A program made the translations under genes and the position numbers. From contig NZ_CP162133.1 of assembly GCF_040833955.1 (NCBI RefSeq), positions 1,324,001 to 1,388,000 on the forward strand: a stretch of DNA of 64,000 bases. The letters are read 5' to 3'. Below the pieces are notes generated by a model that was not told the origin of the DNA, made no database searches, and saw only the letters and a list, made by a program, of their open reading frames with translations. This document shows, piece by piece, positions 58,140-64,000 of the stretch (positions are counted from its first letter, which is position 1; the number at the start of each line of letters is the position of its first letter). Origin of the DNA: Leptospira sp. WS60.C2 (GTDB taxonomy: Bacteria > Spirochaetota > Leptospiria > Leptospirales > Leptospiraceae).

Positions 58140-59348
58140 ATGATACGTCCGATCGAAGAAGCAATCGAAGAAATCCGCCAAGGCAAAATGATCATTCTCG
58201 TCGATTCAGAAGACAGAGAAAACGAAGGCGATTTAGTCTGCGCATCCCAATTTGCAGACAAAGACAAGATCAACTTTATGGCGACCCATGGGAGAGGCCT
58301 GATTTGTGTTCCCATGGAACGGGAACGGTTACAAAGTTTGGGTCTCGGCAAAATGGTCGATGACTTATCTCTGGGAGACAAACATGGAACAGCCTTCACT
58401 GTTTCTGTAGATGCAAAGTTTGGCACAACGACTGGAATTTCTGCGCATGATAGGGCCAAAACAGTGGAAGTATTACTTGATCCCAAAACAAAACCGGAAG
58501 ATCTGATGAGACCGGGCCATCTATTTCCCTTACAAGCTGTGACGGGGGGAGTTTTGCGACGAGCTGGTCATACAGAAGCGGCAGTCGATCTTTCCAAATT
58601 AGCCGGTCTTTATCCCAGTGGTGTCATTTGTGAAATTATGAATGATGATGGTTCTATGGCAAGGATTCCTGATTTGGAAAAGTTTGCCAAAACCCATGGT
58701 CTTAACATTTATACCATCGAAGACCTAATCCGATACCGCCGTCATAAAGAAAAACTCATCAACTTAGAAGTGGAAGCAAATTTACCCACTGAGTTTGGTG
58801 ATTTTAAAATCAAAGCGTATTCTACTCAAATTGATGATAAAATTCATATGGCACTAGTGAAAGGGGAAATCAACCCCGACAAACCAGTGCTTGTTCGAGT
58901 GCATAGCGAGTGTTTGACGGGAGATATTTTTTCTTCGCAACGTTGTGATTGTGGTCCTCAACTTCATAATGCCCTACGTATGATTGAAAAAGAAGGAACC
59001 GGTGTCCTCTTGTACATGAGACAAGAAGGCCGTGGGATTGGTATCATCAATAAACTCAAAGCGTATTCTTTGCAAGAGAGTGGTTTGGATACCGTAGAAG
59101 CCAATGAAAAACTTGGGTTTGCTCCTGACCTCAGAGAATATGGAATTGGTGCACAGATCCTCCGAGACATCGGAGTGAAGCAGATGAAGCTGATTACGAA
59201 TAACCCACGTAAGATTGTTGGCCTCGAGGGGTACAATTTACATGTTACGGAAAGAGTTCCGATTGAAATCGATCCAGTTGAAGAAAACTCTCGTTACTTA
59301 CAGACCAAAAAAACAAAACTTGGCCATCTGCTCAACCTTCACGGTTAA
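58140..59348 (+). CDS. ribBA: Bifunctional DHBP synthase/GTP cyclohydrolase II RibBA
   Basis: RibBA supplies both precursors of riboflavin. Residues 1-200 are 3,4-dihydroxy-2-butanone-4-phosphate synthase ([58 protein letters not shown]). Residues about 207-402 are GTP cyclohydrolase II, with zinc Cys set [19 protein letters not shown] and [17 protein letters not shown]. It is separated from ribD-ribE by the STAS gene, so it has its own promoter. I find no FMN riboswitch in front of it. Confidence 0.95.
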   Translation: MIRPIEEAIEEIRQGKMIILVDSEDRENEGDLVCASQFADKDKINFMATHGRGLICVPMERERLQSLGLGKMVDDLSLGDKHGTAFTVSVDAKFGTTTGISAHDRAKTVEVLLDPKTKPEDLMRPGHLFPLQAVTGGVLRRAGHTEAAVDLSKLAGLYPSGVICEIMNDDGSMARIPDLEKFAKTHGLNIYTIEDLIRYRRHKEKLINLEVEANLPTEFGDFKIKAYSTQIDDKIHMALVKGEINPDKPVLVRVHSECLTGDIFSSQRCDCGPQLHNALRMIEKEGTGVLLYMRQEGRGIGIINKLKAYSLQESGLDTVEANEKLGFAPDLREYGIGAQILRDIGVKQMKLITNNPRKIVGLEGYNLHVTERVPIEIDPVEENSRYLQTKKTKLGHLLNLHG

Positions 59349-59349
59349 C

Positions 59350-59386
59350 TTAAAAATAAAGGCTCTTTTCTTAGGGAGAGAGCCTT
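59350..59386 (-). terminator. Terminator of the pdxH set (minus strand)
   Basis: AAGGCTCT (59359-59366) pairs with AGAGCCTT (59379-59386). Read on the minus strand the hairpin is followed by TTATTTTTA. It overlaps the pdxH stop region and faces ribBA, so it may serve both ends. Confidence 0.7.
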
Positions 59387-60018
59387 GACCTAAACCAACT
59401 CTCATTTTGTTTTTCAAACAGAATGCGATCGTGTAACCTTCCCACCCTTCCTTGCCAAAATTCGATTTTCGTAGGGGATACAGAATACCCACCCCAAAAC
59501 TCTGGCATGGGAATCTCTTTTCCATCCCATTCTTTGGAAAGAGCCGCGAACTTCTCCTCCAGAAATTCTCTAGATGGGACCACGGAACTTTGGTTGGATG
59601 TATGAGCACCGATTTGAGATTCCCTTGGACGAATTTGAAAGTAGCTTTGCGATTCTTCTTTGGATAGTTTCGTTGCAATGCCTTCAATGCGAACTTGTCG
59701 TTCTAGTTTAGGCCAAAAGAAATTGAGAGCTACATGATTGTTGTCTGCAATGTCCTTACCTTTATCTGAAAGGTAATTCGTGAAAAATTGAAATTCGTTT
59801 CGAATGAGTCCCTTAAGAAGTACAATTCGAACGCTTGGCTGACCTGCTTTATCCACTGTCGCAAGGCTCATGGCATTTGGTTCTGGTTCTCCTTCTTCTT
59901 TTGCTTCAGAAAACCAAAGAGAAAACAGTGTAAATGGATCGTTGCCTGCTGTGCTTTCTGATAAGACAGACCGTTTGTAGGTTTGGCGCATGTGTGCTAG
60001 TTCATTCAATGGTTCCAT
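59371..60018 (-). CDS. pdxH: Pyridoxamine 5'-phosphate oxidase PdxH
   Basis: PdxH makes pyridoxal phosphate using FMN. From ATG 60018 the 215-residue protein shows MRQTYKRSVLSESTAGNDPFTLF, EPNAMSLATVDKAGQPSVRIVLLKG, FFTNYLSDKGKDI, FFWPKLERQVRIEG, and the C-terminal RLHDRILFEKQNESWFRSRLSP, all family marks. GGAGG lies about 11-12 bases upstream of this ATG; the further upstream frame belongs to the peptidase gene, which overlaps by 17 bases. Confidence 0.94.
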   Translation of the reverse strand: MEPLNELAHMRQTYKRSVLSESTAGNDPFTLFSLWFSEAKEEGEPEPNAMSLATVDKAGQPSVRIVLLKGLIRNEFQFFTNYLSDKGKDIADNNHVALNFFWPKLERQVRIEGIATKLSKEESQSYFQIRPRESQIGAHTSNQSSVVPSREFLEEKFAALSKEWDGKEIPMPEFWGGYSVSPTKIEFWQGRVGRLHDRILFEKQNESWFRSRLSP

Positions 60019-60871
60019 CAGGTAAGAAACCCTCCCAATCAAAATAGTGGACAATGAGTTTGTAAAAAAAAGTAAAAAAGAGTCCAAGGGAAAAATAGAG
60101 ACCCATAGGAACCTTGGTTCCTTTTAATGGTGTTCCTTTTTTTCGTAAAAATAATGTCATAACGGCTGCCAGAACATACGAGGTATTCAAATACACCATC
60201 CAAAACGGATTGCCAGCGATGCCGGCAAACACTGGAGAAAAGAGCACATCCCCAAGGCCAGTCCCTCCACGAAACAATAGATAGATGGTCAGATAAAATA
60301 CTAAAAAACCCAAAAACACATACAAATGTTCTAAAGAAAGAGATTCTGCAAACAATAGGTAGTTCGATAAAAATCCAAATGAGATGAGAAAGGGTAGGTT
60401 TTCATAGTCGAGGGATAATTTTTTAGCATCAGTCATCATGGAAATGAAGAGATGCCCAAAAAAGAATAAAAGAGATATGGTTCCAGGAAGTGAATCAGAA
60501 ATGTAATAAACGAGAATGGCTATGATTCCAAATAGAAATTCCGAGAGTGGATAGAGTTTGGGAATGATTACATGACAGCTGTTACATTGTCTTTTGGTGA
60601 GAAACCAACCGAGAATGGGAATCAAATGAAGGTTCTTTATGGGTGTTTGGCACTTGGGGCAGTGGCTAGGTTTTGTGAAGATGACTCTCCAACGTTTTTG
60701 CCCTTGGAATTCTTTTCTTCCTTTCTCATAACAGTAATATAAAATTCGATCCGCAAGTGTACTATAAAAACTGGCAAGCGCACCACCAAACAAAAACAAG
60801 ATGGTATATGCGGACAGGTTCCAAAGAAAAAACCAGTTTGTATCTTCTAAAACGTCCACAGTGATTCCCAA
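60002..60871 (-). CDS. Prepilin peptidase (PilD/GspO, A24 family)
   Basis: An inner-membrane aspartyl peptidase that cuts type IV prepilin or type II pseudopilin leaders. The 289-residue protein has seven to eight membrane helices, the two-CxxC cytoplasmic zinc loop (CPKCQTP ... CNSCHVIIP), and catalytic aspartates in MMTDAKKLSLD and GGTGLGDVLF (GxGD). The methylase domain is present, so it may be bifunctional. No pilin genes are nearby. Confidence 0.9.
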   Translation of the reverse strand: MGITVDVLEDTNWFFLWNLSAYTILFLFGGALASFYSTLADRILYYCYEKGRKEFQGQKRWRVIFTKPSHCPKCQTPIKNLHLIPILGWFLTKRQCNSCHVIIPKLYPLSEFLFGIIAILVYYISDSLPGTISLLFFFGHLFISMMTDAKKLSLDYENLPFLISFGFLSNYLLFAESLSLEHLYVFLGFLVFYLTIYLLFRGGTGLGDVLFSPVFAGIAGNPFWMVYLNTSYVLAAVMTLFLRKKGTPLKGTKVPMGLYFSLGLFFTFFYKLIVHYFDWEGFLPDGTIE

Positions 60872-60885
60872 CGTTTACAAAAGAC

Positions 60886-61983
60886 TTACGATTCTTTTGC
60901 AAGTTCCTGTAAGGCCTTCATACCTCGTTTCAATGTTTCCCACTCGGTGGCAAAGGAAAGTCTGACATAGTTTTTAGAATCGCAGAAGATAAACCCTGGA
61001 ACTAGGATCAGATCTTTTTTAACAGCACGTTTGATGAATTCTTCGTCTTCACAAGGCACTTGGAAGAAGGAATAAAAGGCTCCCCCTGATTTTTGAATTG
61101 TGTAATGGTCTTTTAAGGATTCGTAAACAAAATCACGTTTTTCTTTGTAATCTTGGATGTAGGTTGTCATGTCTGTCTTTAAGGCTTCGATTCCTGCCCA
61201 CTGGGTGATGGAAGGTGCACAGACTACCGTATACTGTTGTAAGGTGGTAAGTGCTTTAATCACTCCTGCTTCTGCGAGGATGGTGGCAAGTCTAAGGCCC
61301 GTCATATTGTAGGTTTTGGAAAAGCCAGTGAGGGTGATTGTTTTTTCATACTCACTTCCGATGGAAAAAAACTGCCCATCATAATCGAAAAGTTCATATA
61401 TCTCATCACTGATGAGGTAGGCTCCTGTGGTTTCCGCTAGATTCGCAAGGGCACGAAGTTGTTCTTTGGATAAAACCTTTCCAGTTGGATTCGAAGGATT
61501 CGAAAAAATGATGAGTTTGAATTTTCTGTTTTTGAGTGCCTCTACATCGTATGCTGTAAAGTTTTCAGAAAGGGGAACTACCTTTCCTCCATAAAACTTT
61601 AGCATTGCTGGATACATCAAAAAATAAGGAGAGATCACAAGGCACTCATCTCCTTCGTTCACAAGGGCGTTAAAGAGTAAAAAGAGTGCAGAAGAAATTC
61701 CAGAAGTCACGAGGATTCTGTCCTCATGGGCATACTTCATATGATTTTGGGTTCTGTATTTTTCGGCCATTGCCGTTTTTAATTCTGGAATCCCTGCTGT
61801 AAGAGTGTAAGACGTTTTTCCTTCGATCGCTGCTTTATTCATCGCTTCAATGATGTTAGGTGGACAAGGAAAGTGAGGTTGCCCGATACTCAAATTGATC
61901 GGGTTTTGGATGCTCCTTGCAAGTTCGAAAGCTTTACGGATGGGGGAGGAGTCAATCCCATTCATTCTATTGGCAAATTCCAT
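60886..61983 (-). CDS. Class I/II PLP-dependent aminotransferase
   Basis: A 365-residue fold-type I aminotransferase. Landmarks are SIGQPHFPCPPNIIEAM, TSGISSALFLLFNALVNEGDECLVISPYF, FSNPSNPTGKVLS, ISDEIYELFDYDG, and the PLP lysine in TLTGFSKTYNMTGLRLA. The substrate is not clear. ATG 61983 is chosen; ATG 61965 is an alternative. It is 14 bases upstream of the peptidase gene and divergent from the AAA gene. Confidence 0.87.
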   Translation of the reverse strand: MEFANRMNGIDSSPIRKAFELARSIQNPINLSIGQPHFPCPPNIIEAMNKAAIEGKTSYTLTAGIPELKTAMAEKYRTQNHMKYAHEDRILVTSGISSALFLLFNALVNEGDECLVISPYFLMYPAMLKFYGGKVVPLSENFTAYDVEALKNRKFKLIIFSNPSNPTGKVLSKEQLRALANLAETTGAYLISDEIYELFDYDGQFFSIGSEYEKTITLTGFSKTYNMTGLRLATILAEAGVIKALTTLQQYTVVCAPSITQWAGIEALKTDMTTYIQDYKEKRDFVYESLKDHYTIQKSGGAFYSFFQVPCEDEEFIKRAVKKDLILVPGFIFCDSKNYVRLSFATEWETLKRGMKALQELAKES

Positions 61984-62064
61984 GGAATCATCATGGTTTT
62001 TTGGGCAGGTACGGGTCAATAGAATTTGGTTTACAGCCAGCTCTTGAGTAGAAATCTGAAGGAT

Positions 62065-64000
62065 ATGGAATTTGTAACCATCGCCGATGTGAAAGTGCCG
62101 GTTCTCCCGCACTCCGAAAAATTTCCCGTTTTCCCTTCTAGTCTTGTTGAGACTGACTCGGTGAAACAAACATTACAAAAAATCCTCTATCCCATGCTCG
62201 AAGGAATGCCTGTTCTCCTTGTAGGAGACGCTGGGGTGGGAAAAAACGCACTGATTTATTATATCAATTCCCTCCGGAAACAGCCAACACTTCGGTTCAG
62301 TTTTAACGAGGACACACTTCCAGAAGATCTAATTGGATCGTATCGTATCCTTCTCGATGGGAAAGGTTTTACATGGTCGAATGGTCCTCTCACAAATGCT
62401 TTGTCTGAGGGTTTGAGTTTTGTGGCCGATGAGATGAACCTCTGTGCACCAAACATCATTAAACGTTTTTCCTCTGTCTATGAATCCAATTACCTCGACT
62501 TACTCGAAGGGAGTGGGGAACGAGTCAAAGGGAAAACTGGATTTTGGTTCATTGGAACCCAAAACCCAAGTGAAGGATTTGAAGGTCGTAAACCCTTGCC
62601 GTTTGATATCACTAAACATTTTGCTGTTGTGTATGTAGATCCGTATACACCGGATGAAATGTTTTTTATCTTAAAAAAACTCTACCCCATGTTATCGGAA
62701 GAGGTTTTGAAACAAATCATTCGTATCAGTATCGAATCAGAAAAACGAATTAAGTCAGGTGAGATTGGAAAAGGGGATTTAGAAAAATACCATTTTAATT
62801 TACGAACGCTCCAAAAGTATTGTAACCGTTTGGTGATATTTGGTGCGAAAGACAAAACGGTTTCTGTCAGGGAAGCTTTGTATCTCTTTGAGGAACCATT
62901 CCGCAAACTAGAAGACAGAGACAAACAAAGAGAGCTCATTGAATCGGAGTTTGGTGGTGCCGTGAAACTGGTTCCAACCAAAGGGTATGTGCAAAGCTCT
63001 ACCATTTTTTGGAATGACAAAGAAATTAAAACTTGGGACGAAACAAAAACCATCTCTCTTCTTTCCAAATACCCAACTCCAGAACCAATTCTGCATTTCC
63101 TAGACCAAGTGTTTACGGCCATCCAGGCAAAAGAAAACATCCTCATCGAATACAGAGAAGACCAGGACCCACAGGAATTTTTACCTCTGTTTACAGAACT
63201 CACAGGGATTCAAATTGAATCGGTGATGTTATCCAAAGGGATGCATACTTCCGATGTCGTGGGTGCATTAAAACCGACGGAAGAAGGAAACATAGAAAGT
63301 GTCACTTGGGTGGACGGCCCTCTCACACGTGCAATTCGAAAAGGTCATATCATTCTCATCTCCGGTTTGGAATCGGCTGGTGCAGAACTTGTCGAAAAGA
63401 TGAATATGTTAACGGATGATGCCCGTTCTCTCACTTTGCCTCCCGAGTCAGGAGAGTACCTTCCGATCCAACTGAAGGACACATCGGTTGTGTTCGGAAT
63501 GAAGTCCTTTCGTGCTTCCAAGTCTGTGACAACAATCTCTCGTGCCTTCCGTAACCGATTTACACCGATTTTGTTTCCAGAACTCGAAGATGTAAAAGTA
63601 CTAGAAGAAATTTTGGAATTCTTTTTACCAGAAGGGGTCTTGCCAAGGTCTCTTGCTCGGTTTCACCTTAAGGCAAAGGAACTTTCAGAAAAACGTACCA
63701 TTGGTTCAGCAAACCTTATGCCTTACCGCTTTGGGATTGTAAACCTTCTCAAGTGGAAAAACCATATCTATCGATACAACCAAACGGACGTAAAAGACAT
63801 CGCAATTCGAGGTGGTAAAATTTATTACACGAATCAAATTGCTGATCCGAAGGAACGAAAAGAGCTAGAACGCTTGTTAGAAGGTTATCTTTCAGGTGTG
63901 GAAGTGGTCTCAACACTCTTCGAGGAAATCGAAGAGAAAAAAAAAACATTTACCGTTGAGTCAGGACTAAATCGAAAGAATTGGTGGGATCCTGAGCTTC
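62065..64000 (+). CDS. Tandem AAA_5 (midasin-like) ATPase, cut by window end
   Basis: An open frame without a stop runs from about 62065 to the window end (at least 645 residues). The first AAA_5 module has Walker A GDAGVGKNA (residues 54-62; Asn where Thr or Ser is normal), Walker B VADEMN near 122, and sensor-1 FIGTQNP near 165. A second module (about 345-540) has no usable Walker A (ILIEYREDQDP stands there) but keeps DGPLTRAIRKGHIILISGLE and a sensor-like FGMKSFRASKS. Tandem dissimilar AAA_5 modules are typical of midasin/dynein-related and MoxR-like relatives. ATG 62065 has AAGGA too close, so the start is uncertain (upstream TTG 62026 or 62044 are possible). Confidence 0.75.
   Translation, partial: MEFVTIADVKVPVLPHSEKFPVFPSSLVETDSVKQTLQKILYPMLEGMPVLLVGDAGVGKNALIYYINSLRKQPTLRFSFNEDTLPEDLIGSYRILLDGKGFTWSNGPLTNALSEGLSFVADEMNLCAPNIIKRFSSVYESNYLDLLEGSGERVKGKTGFWFIGTQNPSEGFEGRKPLPFDITKHFAVVYVDPYTPDEMFFILKKLYPMLSEEVLKQIIRISIESEKRIKSGEIGKGDLEKYHFNLRTLQKYCNRLVIFGAKDKTVSVREALYLFEEPFRKLEDRDKQRELIESEFGGAVKLVPTKGYVQSSTIFWNDKEIKTWDETKTISLLSKYPTPEPILHFLDQVFTAIQAKENILIEYREDQDPQEFLPLFTELTGIQIESVMLSKGMHTSDVVGALKPTEEGNIESVTWVDGPLTRAIRKGHIILISGLESAGAELVEKMNMLTDDARSLTLPPESGEYLPIQLKDTSVVFGMKSFRASKSVTTISRAFRNRFTPILFPELEDVKVLEEILEFFLPEGVLPRSLARFHLKAKELSEKRTIGSANLMPYRFGIVNLLKWKNHIYRYNQTDVKDIAIRGGKIYYTNQIADPKERKELERLLEGYLSGVEVVSTLFEEIEEKKKTFTVESGLNRKNWWDPEL

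Noticed and set aside
1..64000. CRISPR arrays, insertion sequences, prophage or origin
   Set aside because: I saw no spaced direct repeats, transposase or phage genes, and no dnaA-box cluster near replication genes.

Overview
The window is typical spirochaete chromosome and fits the genus Leptospira, most likely a free-living (saprophytic) species. This rests on moderate A+T richness, frequent TTG/GTG starts, relaxed spirochaetal lipoboxes, a pcnB-type nucleotidyltransferase, and neighbourhoods such as yajC-secD-secF and ribD-ribE-ribBA. The species is inferred from gene content and style; I could not compare it with any genome. I see no insertion sequence, prophage, CRISPR array or rRNA. There is one tRNA gene.

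Layout. 1-6.2 kb: a secreted protein, a cell-wall amidase with an unknown partner, tRNA-Leu(CAA) directly behind a hot-dog thioesterase, and a large low-complexity 830-residue protein. 6.2-10 kb: an ABC-F ATPase with a possible leader-peptide attenuator, a 2-Cys peroxiredoxin under a perfect PerR-like box, and sufB. 10-18.2 kb: membrane and envelope genes (TMEM220-like, lipoprotein sugar dehydrogenase, LtaS-like sulfatase, AGMO-like hydroxylase), then rlmN, a Cys-rich lipoprotein and an ArnT-like glycosyltransferase. 18.5-26.5 kb: a complete alternative complex III operon (actA to actF) plus a seventh lipoprotein gene, closed by a strong terminator. No terminal oxidase gene adjoins it.

26.6-38.2 kb: mixed genes, including a class III nucleotide cyclase, an SF1 helicase with a TPR protein, a dienoyl-CoA-isomerase-like crotonase coupled to lgt, a DoxX protein under an inverted repeat, an M23 peptidase, pcnB, a receiver-ATPase hybrid and thiL. 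38.2-59.4 kb: a dense housekeeping block on the plus strand: rplM-rpsI, an MFS transporter, alaS, a YajQ family gene, ftsK, a LolA-like gene, a RodZ-like gene, rimO, pgsA, trpD, yajC, an unknown membrane protein, secD, secF, ribD, ribE and ribBA, with a STAS gene facing the other way. 59.4-64 kb: pdxH, a prepilin peptidase and an aminotransferase on the minus strand. Divergent from them is a tandem AAA_5 (midasin-like) gene that runs off the window end.

The genes chiefly serve respiration (quinol to cytochrome c electron transfer), envelope building and lipoprotein export (lgt, a LolA-like carrier, SecDF-YajC), peroxide defence with Fe-S assembly, translation, and riboflavin and thiamine cofactor synthesis. 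The most interesting unexplained items are the ABC-F leader region, the partial tandem-AAA protein, the 830-residue protein with matching terminal modules, the receiver-ATPase hybrid, and the apparent extra Fe-S motif in ActB.
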